Below are positions 26,409 to 35,316 of a stretch of 64,000 nucleotides of DNA, piece by piece (the stretch's first letter is position 1; every line of letters starts with the position of its first letter). Below the pieces are notes generated by a model that had not been told where the DNA came from, made no database searches, and saw only the letters and a program-made list of their open reading frames with translations. Source of the stretch: Mitsuaria sp. GD03876 (lineage in GTDB: Bacteria > Pseudomonadota > Gammaproteobacteria > Burkholderiales > Burkholderiaceae_C); contig NZ_JAOCCU010000025.1 in NCBI RefSeq assembly GCF_029840635.1, positions 27,957 to 91,956 of the forward strand, given 5' to 3'. The position numbers and the translations under genes are program-made.

Positions 26409-28357
26409 GCGGGGCTCCCTTCGCGCCGGGGAGCGTCCGGGGCGGACAAGGCGGCGAGGCGGTTGGCGGACGGGTCGCCGGGCGCAGAGGCGATCGCTTG
26501 GGCGAGCGATGGGGCGAGCGATGGGGCGGGCGATGGGGCGGGCGATGGGTCGGGCCACGAGACGGGCTCCGTCTCCGAGTGGTCCGATGGCGCTGAGGTG
26601 TGCGAAGCAGCCACCGGCAGCAGCGCGATCGACCGGTCCAGGCGGGCGATCAGTGCGGGGTCGTGGGTGGCGACGATCAGCGTGCGACCCCGCGCGAGCC
26701 GCAGCAGCGCGTCGATGACCGAGGCGGCGGTGGCCGGATCGAGGTGCGCGGTCGGTTCGTCCACCAGCAGCAGCGTCGCGCCGGGATGCGCGGCCGCGCG
26801 GGCCAGCGCCAGCCGCACCTGCTCGCCGCCGGACAGGCCGCCGCCTTGCTCGCCGAGCGTGCCTTCCGGCAACGCGTTGGCCACGCCGTCGAGCGCCGCG
26901 ATCGCGAGGGCCTCGACGATGTCGGCGCGGCGCACGCCGGGACGGTCCAGGCCGACGTTGCGATGCACCGGTCCGGCGAAGACGTGCGGCCGCTGTCCGA
27001 TCCAGGCAATGCTCTGGCGCAGCGCGTCGGCCTGCGCGTCGTCGAGTCGGACGCCGTCGAACCGGATCTCGCCGGCGGAGGCGGGCAGCAGGCCCGCGAT
27101 CAGCGCCAGCAGCGTCGACTTGCCGGCGCCGCTGGGGCCGACCAGCGCGACATGCTCGCCAGCGCGGACATGCAGCGAGAAGCCGTCGAACACCGGCGCC
27201 TCGTGGCCATGCGCGAAGGCCAGGTCCCGCACGAGGATGCCGGTGCCGCCCGGTCGCGCGGTGGGGAGGTCCTCGGTGTCGGGCCCCGTCGAGGCGCTCG
27301 CCGTGCCGGCGGGGTGGGCGGCGCGCGCGGTCCTGGCGATGTCAGGCGCAGTCAACGTGCCGACCAGCGGCATCCCGGTCTCGCGATACCGCGCCAGCAG
27401 CGTGAGCGCCGCTTCCCCGGCCGCCTTGTCGTGCCACACCGCGGCGAGCTCGCGCATCGGCTCGAAGAACGCCGGCGCCAGCATCAGGATGAACAGGCCT
27501 TCCCCCAGGCTCAGCCGGCCGCCCCAGGCGCCGGTGCCGCTCAAGGGACCCAGCAGGTGAAAGCCGATGTAGACCGCCACCAGCGCGACCGCCAGCGCCG
27601 AGAACAGTTCCAGCGCCGCCGACGACAGGAAGGCGATGCGCAGCACGCGCATCGCGCGCTCGCGCAGCGACTCGGCCGAGCCGCGCAGCCGACGCGCGGT
27701 GGCGTCGACGGCATCGAGCGACCGGATCGTCGACAACCCGCGCAGCCGGTCGAGCAGGAACGCGTTCATCTGGCCGAGCTCGACCAGATGGGCCTCGCTC
27801 GCCGCCTGCGCGCGCCAGCCGATCAGCGCCATGAACACCGGGATCAGCGGCATCGCCACCACCAGGATCAGCGCCGCGGTCCACGACAGGCCGGCGACCG
27901 CGACGGCGATCAGCGGCGGCACCAGCATCACCCGCCAGCGCGCGCTGCGATGCCGCGCGAGCCAGGGGACGAGCGCTTCGGCCTGTTCGGCGATCAGGCT
28001 GGCGGCCAGGCCCGAGGCGGGGCGGTCGCGATCCAGCGGCGAACGGCGGGCGAAGGTCTCGGCCGTGTCGGCGCGCAGCGTGGACAGGAAGTCCCGGGCA
28101 CGCGCGAAGACGCGTTGCGCGCCCCAGCTGTCCAGCCAGGCGCGCAGCACGCCGGCGATGACGAGGCCGAGCGCCGGCATCAGCACCGCGCGCAGGCCGC
28201 CGCCGTCGGCGAGCCGCTGCACCGCGAACGCGCCCAGCGCGGCCTGCGGGATCCACAGCAGCGAGGCCAGGGCCTGGGCGACGGCACCCGGTCCCATGCC
28301 GGGCTGATGAATGGGCGCCGCGCCGGCTTGAGGGGCGGGGGTGGATGACGTGTTCAT
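26405..28357 (-). CDS. cydD: Thiol reductant ABC exporter subunit CydD with repetitive C-terminal tail
   Basis: Half-transporter of 650 aa, partner of CydC. The membrane domain includes IPQAALGAFAVQRLADGGG and FLLDRLRGLSTIRSLDAVD; the ATPase has Walker A GPSGAGKST, Q-loop AWIGQRPHVFAG, signature LSGGEQVR and Walker B LLVDEPTAHLD. About 70 residues beyond the normal ATPase end are Ser/Pro/Ala-rich (DPSPAPSPAPSLAPSLAQ) and arise from a 12-bp tandem array. A further low-complexity stretch sits between the membrane and ATPase domains. It is the first gene of the cyd operon. Confidence 0.93.
   Translation of the reverse strand: MNTSSTPAPQAGAAPIHQPGMGPGAVAQALASLLWIPQAALGAFAVQRLADGGGLRAVLMPALGLVIAGVLRAWLDSWGAQRVFARARDFLSTLRADTAETFARRSPLDRDRPASGLAASLIAEQAEALVPWLARHRSARWRVMLVPPLIAVAVAGLSWTAALILVVAMPLIPVFMALIGWRAQAASEAHLVELGQMNAFLLDRLRGLSTIRSLDAVDATARRLRGSAESLRERAMRVLRIAFLSSAALELFSALAVALVAVYIGFHLLGPLSGTGAWGGRLSLGEGLFILMLAPAFFEPMRELAAVWHDKAAGEAALTLLARYRETGMPLVGTLTAPDIARTARAAHPAGTASASTGPDTEDLPTARPGGTGILVRDLAFAHGHEAPVFDGFSLHVRAGEHVALVGPSGAGKSTLLALIAGLLPASAGEIRFDGVRLDDAQADALRQSIAWIGQRPHVFAGPVHRNVGLDRPGVRRADIVEALAIAALDGVANALPEGTLGEQGGGLSGGEQVRLALARAAAHPGATLLLVDEPTAHLDPATAASVIDALLRLARGRTLIVATHDPALIARLDRSIALLPVAASHTSAPSDHSETEPVSWPDPSPAPSPAPSLAPSLAQAIASAPGDPSANRLAALSAPDAPRREGSPA
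26495..26554. repeat. 12-bp tandem array in the cydD tail
   Basis: Four well-conserved 12-base units of the type CGATGGGGCGRG occupy 26507-26554, with a degenerate fifth at 26495-26506. On the minus strand they encode a repeating Pro/Ser/Ala peptide in the C-terminal tail of CydD. Unit changes stay in frame. Confidence 0.8.
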
Positions 28358-28824
28358 TGGTCGGCCTCTCCACGGCCGGAGGGCCGCAAAGGGGAAGGAG
28401 TGGGGACCTGGGTCTGGGGAGCGCGCCCCGGGGGACGGGTGGGGCGCTGCGCCTCGGTGACGGATCGCGGGGGAGATCGCGGAATCGGGTTTCGGGCGGT
28501 TGGCGGCGATTCTGTTCGAAAAGCGATCACGAATCTGTATCCGTTGAGGGGCTGGTCAGGGGCGTGGAGAAACGGCCACACCTGAGTTCCGAGCAGCCTG
28601 GAAAAGCTGCTAGGCATTCTCGAAGTCGATCGGCAACGGGTGGCCGGCGCCATGCCGGTTCGGTCAATCGCGGCGGGAAGCGCTGTGCGCTCTGAGCGCG
28701 AACGGCCCCCGCGACCTTCTCGAGGGTCGAGGGGGCTCGGCCTGCCGTCGTCCCGACGGCTCCTTGGCGTTGCGCGGTACCCGCTACGGCGCGCGTGGAT
28801 CGCGACGACGCGCCCGCTTGGCGA
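28358..28824. other. Intergenic region upstream of cydD
   Basis: 467 bases between the cydD start and the end of the carboxylate transporter gene, both on the minus strand. It probably contains the cydD promoter. I looked for an Fnr/Anr-type TTGAT-N4-ATCAA box and found none that matched. A 7-bp perfect stem (GCCGTCG/CGACGGC, 28744-28760, 3-base loop) downstream of the transporter gene may help end its transcript but has no U-run. No convincing gene is present. Confidence 0.3.
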
Positions 28825-30132
28825 TCACCGCGCCCGGACGATGCCCCGGTAGAGCAGGGCGGTCGCGGCCAGGCCGATCGCGGCGGCGCCGCTCATCCAC
28901 AGGGCCGGCGCGGCCTTGTTGCCGGTGTGCTCGATCAGCCAGGTGGACACCAGCGGCGTGAAGCCGCCGAACAGGGCCGTGGCCAGGCTGTAGGCCAGCG
29001 AGAACCCGGTGGTGCGGACGTCCATCGGCATGATCTCGGTGAGCGCGACGATGGTGGCGGCGTTGTAGCTGGCGTAGAGGAAGGACAGCCACAGCTCCAC
29101 GCCCAGCATGCGCTCGAAGGACGGCGCCTGGACCAGCCAGGACATCGCCGGATACGCGGTCAGCAGCGTGAGCAGGCTGAAGGTCACCAGCAGCGGCCAG
29201 CGGCCGATGCGGTCGGACACCGCGCCCATCACCGGCAGCCACACGAAGTTGGACAGGCCGACGCAGAAGGTCACCAGCAGCGCGCTGGTGGCCGACAGGT
29301 GCAGGACGGACTTGCCGAAGGTCGGCGTGTAGACGGTGATCAGGTAGAACGAGACCGTGGTCATCACCACCAGCATCATCCCCGCGCCGACCAGCGCCCA
29401 GTTGCGCAGCATGGAGGCGACGATCTCGCCGAGGGACGGATGGCGCTTGCGCGCGAGGAAGGCGTCGGTCTCCGCCAGCGAGCGGCGGATCTGGAACACG
29501 AACGGCAGGATCAGCGAGCCGATGAAGAAAGGGATGCGCCAGGCCCAGTCGCTGATCTGCGCGCTGGAGAACCACTGGCCGATGCCGTAGCCGAGCGCGG
29601 CCGCGACCATGATGGCGGCCTGCTGGCTGGCGGACTGCCAGCTCACGTAGAAGCCCTTGCGGCCGGGCGTGGCCATCTCCGCCAGGTAGACGGACACGCC
29701 GCCGAGCTCCACGCCGGCGGAGAAGCCCTGCAGCAGGCGGCCGGCCAGCACGAGCGCCGGCGCGAGCACGCCGATGGACGCGTAGGACGGCGTGAACGCG
29801 ATCAGCACGGTGCCGCACGCCATGATGGCCAGCGTCAGGATGAGGCCCTTGCGGCGGCCGATCCGGTCGATGTAGGCGCCCAGGACGATGGCGCCCAGCG
29901 GGCGCATCAGGAACCCCGCGCCGAAGGTGACGAAGGTGAGCATCAGCGACACGTACTCGCTGTCGCTCGGGAAGAAGGTCTGGGCGATGTAGGTGGCGTA
30001 GAAGCCGTAGAGGAAGAAGTCGAACATCTCCAGGAAGTTGCCGCTGGTGACGCGCAACACCGCGCCGAGGGCGGCTCGGCGGGGCATGCGGGGCGGCGGG
30101 AGGGGCGTGGTCGACGCGGCGATCGGGGTCAT
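28825..30132 (-). CDS. MFS transporter, metabolite:H+ symporter (citrate/tricarballylate type)
   Basis: Inner-membrane importer of 435 aa with about 12 hydrophobic segments. [17 protein letters not shown] at the first membrane helix, [20 protein letters not shown] in loop 2-3 and [20 protein letters not shown] are typical of the MHS branch that includes CitA, TcuC and related carboxylate symporters. The start MTPIAASTT (ATG at 30130-30132) has GGAG upstream; a second in-frame ATG at 30153 has only AAGAA. It is divergent from a LysR regulator, the layout of tricarballylate and citrate uptake systems, but the catabolic genes are not next to it. Substrate is inferred. Confidence 0.83.
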   Translation of the reverse strand: MTPIAASTTPLPPPRMPRRAALGAVLRVTSGNFLEMFDFFLYGFYATYIAQTFFPSDSEYVSLMLTFVTFGAGFLMRPLGAIVLGAYIDRIGRRKGLILTLAIMACGTVLIAFTPSYASIGVLAPALVLAGRLLQGFSAGVELGGVSVYLAEMATPGRKGFYVSWQSASQQAAIMVAAALGYGIGQWFSSAQISDWAWRIPFFIGSLILPFVFQIRRSLAETDAFLARKRHPSLGEIVASMLRNWALVGAGMMLVVMTTVSFYLITVYTPTFGKSVLHLSATSALLVTFCVGLSNFVWLPVMGAVSDRIGRWPLLVTFSLLTLLTAYPAMSWLVQAPSFERMLGVELWLSFLYASYNAATIVALTEIMPMDVRTTGFSLAYSLATALFGGFTPLVSTWLIEHTGNKAAPALWMSGAAAIGLAATALLYRGIVRAR

Positions 30133-30224
30133 GGCTGTCTCCGGGAACGGCATTTTTCTTGGCGGCGATGATGCTTTCGGGGCAGCATTGCGGGAAGTGC
30201 AAAGAACGGAATGATTGATGCGCC

Positions 30225-31175
30225 ATGAGAATCAATTTCGACCTGGGTGAACTGGCGGCCTTCGTGGCGGTGGCCGAGCGGATGAGCTTCCGGGCGGCGT
30301 CGGAGGCGCTCTTCATCTCGCCCTCGGCGCTGAGCCGGCGCATCGACCGCATCGAGGAGGCGCTGGGCGTGCGGCTCTTCGACCGCACGACGCGCCGGGT
30401 CAGCCTGACCGAGGACGGCGAGCAGTTCCTGGTCCACGCGGGCGAGGCGCTCGCGTCGCTGCAGAACGCGATCGCCGACGTCGGGGACCGGGCGGAGCGC
30501 CGCGCCGGGCTGGTGACGGTGGCCTGCATCCCGTCGGTGGCGAATCACCTGCTGCCGGCGGTGCTGGCGCGGTTCGCGGCGCTGCATCCGGACACGCGGA
30601 TCAAGATGCTGGACCACAGCGCGCCGATGGTGCTGAAGGCGGTGGTGGAGAAGCAGGCCGACTTCGGCGTGAACTTCCTGGGCGCGCAGGAGCCGTCGAT
30701 CGACTTCGCGGCCATCGTGAAGGAGCGCTACGTGCTCGCGGTGCCGGCCCGGCATCCGTTGGCGGCGCTGCGGTCGATCGGATGGGAGGAGTTCGTCGGG
30801 GAGCGGTTCATCTCGCTGGCGGCGGACAGCGGGAACCGGATGCTGCTGGACAACGCCGTCGCGCAGGCGAAGGCGAGGCCGGCGACGCATGTCGAGGTGA
30901 ACCACGTCGAAGGCGCGCTCGCGCTGGTGCGGGCGGGATTGGGCGTCAGCGCGATCCCGCGGCTGGCGTTGGCGGGGACCGCATCGAAGGAGTTGGTCGG
31001 CGTGCCGCTGACCCGGCCGCAGGTGAGCCGCACGCTGGGACTGATCACGCGCAAGGGGCACCGGTTGTCGGCGCGGGCCGAGGTGCTCGCCAGGCTGCTG
31101 GTGCAGGCGTTGAAGCAGGCAGGCGTGGTGCAGGAGGCGGCGCCTCCGGTGGGCCGGAAACGCGCCTCGGCTTGA
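30225..31175 (+). CDS. LysR-family transcriptional regulator
   Basis: Regulator of 316 aa. The N-terminal helix-turn-helix is [20 protein letters not shown], followed by the standard linker [19 protein letters not shown] and an effector-binding domain ([34 protein letters not shown]). It is transcribed away from the MHS transporter across a 92-base gap, so it probably controls that gene in response to the transported carboxylate. The C-terminal 15 residues run into a 9-bp tandem array that begins at the stop codon. Confidence 0.9.
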   Translation: MRINFDLGELAAFVAVAERMSFRAASEALFISPSALSRRIDRIEEALGVRLFDRTTRRVSLTEDGEQFLVHAGEALASLQNAIADVGDRAERRAGLVTVACIPSVANHLLPAVLARFAALHPDTRIKMLDHSAPMVLKAVVEKQADFGVNFLGAQEPSIDFAAIVKERYVLAVPARHPLAALRSIGWEEFVGERFISLAADSGNRMLLDNAVAQAKARPATHVEVNHVEGALALVRAGLGVSAIPRLALAGTASKELVGVPLTRPQVSRTLGLITRKGHRLSARAEVLARLLVQALKQAGVVQEAAPPVGRKRASA

Positions 31176-31226
31176 TGCGCGTGATGGGCCTGATGCGCCT
31201 GATGCGCCTGATGCGCCTGATGCGCA
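31173..31226 (+). repeat. 9-bp tandem array (six units) at the end of the LysR gene
   Basis: Six contiguous units of TGATGCGCC type run from 31173 to 31226; the three central units are identical. The first unit contains the stop codon of the regulator gene, and each unit offers another in-frame TGA, so copy-number change cannot extend the protein. Possible roles are slippage only or a structured 3' end; neither is shown. Confidence 0.85.
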
Positions 31227-31311
31227 TGGCGCAATGATTGTGCGGAACGTTGCACTGGACGCATGAAGAGGGCCTCCGCAAGATGACGGCATCTTGTTTC
31301 AGGACCGTCCC

Positions 31312-32109
31312 ATGCGCAGCAAGCCTTCCCTCCGCCGCCGTCTCGTTGTCGCCGCCGCGCTGATCGGCGCGCTCGGCGTCGTACCGTCGGCGCGCGCCGC
31401 CGATCGCATCGTCGCGGTGTCGTCAGGCGGCTTCGCCGAGGCCTTCAAGACGCTCGCCGCCCGCTACGAGAAGGACGCGTCCGCCGTGACGGTGGATCGG
31501 CAGTTCGGCCCGTCCATGGGCGAGACGCCCCAGGCGATCCCGGCACGGCTCGCGCGCGGGGAAGCGCTGGACGTGGTGATCATGGTGGGGCCGGCCTTGG
31601 ACAAGCTGATCGCCCAAGGGCTGGTGGACGGGGCGACGAAGGTGGTCCTCGCCGATTCCTACATCGCCTGCGCGGTGCCGGCCGGTGAGCCGGCGCCAGA
31701 CCTCGACACGGTCGAGCAGGTCAAGGCCGCTTTCCTGAACGCGCCGTCCGTCGCGTGGTCGGACAGCGCGAGCGGGGAGTACATCCAGCACGTGCTGCTG
31801 AAGCGGCTGGGGATCGAGTCGCAGGTGAAGGCGAAGGGGCGGCAGATTCCCGCGACGCCGGTGGGCGAGATCGTGGCGTCACGCCAGGCTGCCTTCGGCT
31901 GCCAGCAGCGCAGCGAGCTGCAGCCGGTGGAGGGCATCCGCATCGTCGGCGAACTGCCAAGCGAGATCCAGAAGGTGACGCCGTACGCGGCGGGTGTCGT
32001 GACGAGCACCCGGTACCCGGTCCAGGCGGCGGCGTTCATTCGCTACCTGGCTTCGACCGGGAGCGCCGACGCGCTGAGGCAAAGCGGCTTGCATCCCACG
32101 GCGAGGTGA
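31312..32109 (+). CDS. ModA-like extracellular solute-binding protein (orphan)
   Basis: Exported protein of 265 aa. MRSKPSLRRRLVVAAALIGA is the signal peptide ending ARAAD. The mature part (RIVAVSSGGFAEAFKTLAAR, ARGEALDVVIMVGPALDKLI, SVAWSDSASGEYIQHVLLKR, VTPYAAGVVTSTRYPVQAAA) resembles the molybdate/sulfate-binding ModA fold. A TTG start 18 bases upstream is also open but the ATG with AGGA is better. No permease or ATPase gene is nearby. Such orphan ModA-like proteins may bind other oxyanions or organic acids and may serve a distant importer, or the neighbouring symporter system as a sensor. Confidence 0.75.
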   Translation: MRSKPSLRRRLVVAAALIGALGVVPSARAADRIVAVSSGGFAEAFKTLAARYEKDASAVTVDRQFGPSMGETPQAIPARLARGEALDVVIMVGPALDKLIAQGLVDGATKVVLADSYIACAVPAGEPAPDLDTVEQVKAAFLNAPSVAWSDSASGEYIQHVLLKRLGIESQVKAKGRQIPATPVGEIVASRQAAFGCQQRSELQPVEGIRIVGELPSEIQKVTPYAAGVVTSTRYPVQAAAFIRYLASTGSADALRQSGLHPTAR

Positions 32110-32176
32110 GGGCGGGGGGCTTCCGCGGCGCAGCCGCCGGCCCCATAACCCCAGAAGCGGAGCCACAAAGACGAAG

Positions 32177-32200
32177 GCCTCAGAGGTCACCCTCTGAGGC
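32177..32200 (-). terminator. Rho-independent terminator of tRNA-Ala
   Basis: Arms GCCTCAGAGG (32177-32186) and CCTCTGAGGC (32191-32200) pair over 10 perfect base pairs around a 4-base loop. On the minus strand the stem is followed by a T-rich TTCGTCTTTG stretch. It starts 10 bases downstream of the tRNA 3' end. Confidence 0.8.
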
Positions 32201-32210
32201 CTGAATCTGT

Positions 32211-32286
<76 letters not shown>

Positions 32287-32299
32287 AACGAAGACTCGG

Positions 32300-32308
32300 A
32301 CTATAGCA
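32300..32308 (-). promoter_or_regulatory. Extended -10 promoter of tRNA-Ala
   Basis: TGCTATAGT on the minus strand is a good extended -10 element (TG-n-TATAAT type). The predicted start lies about 7 bases before the mature tRNA 5' end, so the leader is very short. No clear -35 hexamer is seen at 17 bases, which fits an extended -10 promoter. Confidence 0.55.
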
Positions 32309-32402
32309 GAGATTTTCATGGCGGCCGCGATTTGGATGGAAGTCAATCGCCAATCGCACCCTGGGGCGATGCGGATGCCGGCATCGGCGGGGTGGCTGGT
32401 GG

Positions 32403-33842
32403 CTACCAGCGGCAGCCCTTGTCCCGCGCGGTGTCGCGCACCAGCGGCACCACCGCCAGCAGGCCCTTGTCCGCGTAGGCCTTGCGGCAGTCCTGCTGGC
32501 CGGCCCTGCGCATCTCCTCGGCCAGCGGATCCTTTTCCTCGGGAGGCTTCGGGATCGCGGAGATCACGCCGGATGAGTTGCCCCGAGGTCTCATCGGACC
32601 GCGCGACGCGTTCAGGTCGAGATTGAGTTTGTTGGGCGCGTTCGGTGGCGTCGAGGCTGGCGTGGCCACGTCATGGCCGATTCGTGCGCCCGCGTCCGGC
32701 GCGCCGACACTGGGTTGCGTGGTCGTCGGCGTCGTCGAACCGTCGAGCGAGACACGATTGGCCGGCGTGGGGGTCGGCGACGGCGTTGTCGCCACGCGAG
32801 GTTGAGGTGTCGGCGCGGGTGCCGGCGTCGGGGTCGCCGCGGCGGCGGGTGGTGTCGGCGCTGGCGTGGGCGTGGGTGTGGGCGGTGTCGGTGTCGGTGC
32901 CGGTGTCGGTGCCGGAGTGGGCGTTGGGGCCGGCGTGGCAGGCGCCACCGTCGGAGCGGGCTGCGGCGGCGTGACGGGTGCCGGCGGCTGTGGGGTGAGC
33001 GGCGGCAGTTCCTGCGGCGCCTTCAGTTCCTGCGGAGCCGGAGGTGTCGGGGTGCGTTCGATCGGCGCGCGATCGAGGCGGCGCAGCGTCGTCGGCGTGT
33101 CGCTGAGGATCGGCGCGGGGCGCTCCGGCAACTGCAGCGTGGGCGAGGGCGCCTGCAGGGCGTCCGTCGGCACGGCCGGGCGCGCCGGTGTCGCTTCGCG
33201 GGACGGGGCGATGCGGGTGGGTGCCACCACGGTGGCCTCTCCCGGCGTGGTGAGCGTCGTGATCGCAGGCGGAGCCTCCGCGGGAGGCGTGGGCGCTGGA
33301 GGCGGGGTAGGGGTAGGCGTCGGCGTCGGCGTCGGCGCTGGAGGTGTGGGCGGTGTCGGCGTCGGTGTTGGCGTCGGAGCGGGCGTCGTCGCCGCGGGCG
33401 GCGCGCTGCGGTCGGCGGGCGCGTCGCCGGTCAGTTCATCACCGGGCTGTTGCCGCCACTGCCCCTGTCGCGCGGCGCCGGGGGTCTTGCGTTCCTCGGG
33501 CGTCGGCGGCTGCTCCCTCACCGTGCCGCCGGCGCGCGGCTGCTTCGCCTCGCCGACCGGTCCGCGCTCGGGCAGCACCGTGGCCGGCTCGCCCGAGCCG
33601 GGCTCGAAACGGTCGCCCTGCAGCCGCACGTTCAGCGGGCCCCAGGCGCCTTCGCCCGGCTTGGCGGTGCCGCCCGGCGCGTTGCCCAGCACCAGCACCA
33701 GCAGCACATGCAGCAGCGCGGCCAGCAACAGGGCCTGCCCCATCTGGTCGGGGGCGCGGTGCAAGGGAGTCGTGGCGGGATCGAGGACGGCGGACAAGGT
33801 GGATCGCGAGGGCTCGCGGCGAACGGCGCCGCGGGGCAGCAT
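32403..33842 (-). CDS. Proline-rich TonB-like membrane-anchored protein
   Basis: 479-aa protein not assigned to a named family. One membrane helix near the N-terminus (ALLLAALLHVLLVLVLG, about 37-53) is preceded by a short cytoplasmic tail. It is followed by a very long Pro/Thr/Ala-rich region with many PTPTP repeats that would span the periplasm, as in TonB or TolA. The compact C-terminus (about 60 residues) has two cysteines, in QQDCRKAYADKGLLAVVPLV and DKGCRW. This layout suggests a periplasm-spanning linker with a small folded, possibly disulfide-bonded tip. No exbB/exbD gene is adjacent and the C-terminus does not match TonB. It is encoded downstream of an NlpC/P60 peptidase on the same strand. 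Confidence 0.7.
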   Translation of the reverse strand: MLPRGAVRREPSRSTLSAVLDPATTPLHRAPDQMGQALLLAALLHVLLVLVLGNAPGGTAKPGEGAWGPLNVRLQGDRFEPGSGEPATVLPERGPVGEAKQPRAGGTVREQPPTPEERKTPGAARQGQWRQQPGDELTGDAPADRSAPPAATTPAPTPTPTPTPPTPPAPTPTPTPTPTPPPAPTPPAEAPPAITTLTTPGEATVVAPTRIAPSREATPARPAVPTDALQAPSPTLQLPERPAPILSDTPTTLRRLDRAPIERTPTPPAPQELKAPQELPPLTPQPPAPVTPPQPAPTVAPATPAPTPTPAPTPAPTPTPPTPTPTPAPTPPAAAATPTPAPAPTPQPRVATTPSPTPTPANRVSLDGSTTPTTTQPSVGAPDAGARIGHDVATPASTPPNAPNKLNLDLNASRGPMRPRGNSSGVISAIPKPPEEKDPLAEEMRRAGQQDCRKAYADKGLLAVVPLVRDTARDKGCRW

Positions 33843-33917
33843 AGCCGGGATCGACCGGGCGACGGGTCAGGGCTTGTCTCTGGAACGGGCGGGGCGCCGG
33901 CGACGCGGCGCGCGGGC

Positions 33918-35066
33918 TCAGCTGCCCGCGTTGGCCTGGTTCAGGTCGGCGCGGCGGCCGCCGGTGAAACGCTTGGCCCAGTAGGCCTCGCGCATGTCCT
34001 CGACGCGGACGGCGCCGCCCACGCGCGGCGAATGGATGAACTTGCCTTCGCCGACGTAGATGCCGACATGCGAGAACGTCGCGCGCATCGTGTTGAAGAA
34101 GACCAGGTCGCCCGGCTTGAGGTCTTCCTTCTTGATCGGGATCAGGCTCGACATCTTGGCCTGCTCGTCGGCGCGGCGCGGCAGCACCAGGCCGACGCTC
34201 ATCTCGAAGATGTGGCGGGTGAAGCCGCTGCAGTCGAAGCCGTTGCTGACCGAGTTGCCGCCGCGCTTGTACGGCACGCCCAGGAAGTTCATCGCCGACA
34301 GCACCAGGTCCGAGGCCTTGTCGCGGACCTGGTTCAGCAGGCCGGGCGAGGCGGTGTCGGGGGCCGTGCCGCCCTGCGCCTGCGCGACGATGCCGCGCTG
34401 CTGCAGGAAGCGGGCGACCGAGTCGCTCGCGTTGGCGTTCGCGTTGCCGACGGCCGCGCCCATCAAGGCGGTCGGCGGCAGCGCCGGGGTGGGGGTGGCC
34501 GGGGTCGTGTTCGTCGACGGCGTCGTCGCGACCAGCGCCGCGGCGGTGCCGGCGGCGGCGATCGTCGTCGCGGCGGCCACCGGGCCGGCGGGCGAGCGCA
34601 TCAGGCTCTGGCCGTAGGCGCCCATCATCGTGCCGGCTGGCGGCGCGGCCTCGGCGCGGGTGTCGTTGCGGCTGTCGTTGCGGGATTCGGCCTTGGCGTC
34701 CGATTTGACGTCGGCCTTGGCGTCGGCGACCTTGGGGTCAGGCTTTGCCGCGGCGGTCTTGTCGGCGACGGGGGTCTTGTCCTTGTCCGCCTCGGCGGAC
34801 TTCGCCTTCGCGTCCTTGGCGCCGTTCTTCGACGCGACCGGCTTGGCCGCCTTCGAGGACTTGGCCTGGGCCTTGGGCTCCGCCTTCTTCGCCGCCGGCT
34901 TGGCGGCGGCCTTGGCCTGCGCCTTGGGCTTGTCGGTGGTGGACGAGGTCGACTGTTGCGCCCAGCAACTGCCGCTGGCCAGGACGCACATCAGCCCCAG
35001 GGCGGCCATGGCGCGCTGGAGCGGTCTGCGTCGGGGAGCGGGGGGGAAGGGGCGAACGGTTCTCAT
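33918..35066 (-). CDS. NlpC/P60 (C40) peptidoglycan endopeptidase
   Basis: Exported hydrolase of 382 aa that probably cuts stem peptides of peptidoglycan. The signal peptide (AMAALGLMCVLASGSCWAQQ) is followed by about 220 residues of Lys/Ala/Asp-rich low-complexity linker. The C-terminal C40 domain has catalytic Cys279 in GFDCSGFTRH, the His in SHVGIYVGEG and the polar third residue in FIHSPRVGG. LVLPRRADEQAKM is also typical. The linker is longer than in most family members and may bind the anionic wall or span the periplasm. It is divergent from prpE, with a 250-base gap that shows no clear promoter. Confidence 0.9.
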   Translation of the reverse strand: MRTVRPFPPAPRRRPLQRAMAALGLMCVLASGSCWAQQSTSSTTDKPKAQAKAAAKPAAKKAEPKAQAKSSKAAKPVASKNGAKDAKAKSAEADKDKTPVADKTAAAKPDPKVADAKADVKSDAKAESRNDSRNDTRAEAAPPAGTMMGAYGQSLMRSPAGPVAAATTIAAAGTAAALVATTPSTNTTPATPTPALPPTALMGAAVGNANANASDSVARFLQQRGIVAQAQGGTAPDTASPGLLNQVRDKASDLVLSAMNFLGVPYKRGGNSVSNGFDCSGFTRHIFEMSVGLVLPRRADEQAKMSSLIPIKKEDLKPGDLVFFNTMRATFSHVGIYVGEGKFIHSPRVGGAVRVEDMREAYWAKRFTGGRRADLNQANAGS

Positions 35067-35316
35067 CGTTGTTGGGCGCGGAGACTAGGCACCATCTCCG
35101 TACCGGTCAAGCGCGAATGCCCTCGGGGCGGCGCTTGGCTAGGGAAAGTCCGGGCGTGGCCACGAGACCCTTCCCAGGAAAAACCCGGATTGGACCACAG
35201 GCCCATGACGGAACGCTGTGAACGAAAGTTTCAGCCAAGCTCCCGGTGCCAGGATGCGTGCGAAATTCGCGCGCCGGGTGGCCCCGCCGCCGAACCCGAA
35301 CGACAAGGAGATGACG

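Noticed and set aside
28358..28824. Fnr/Anr box controlling cyd genes
   Set aside because: Partial matches such as ATCACGAAT were examined, but none has both TTGAT-like halves at the right spacing.
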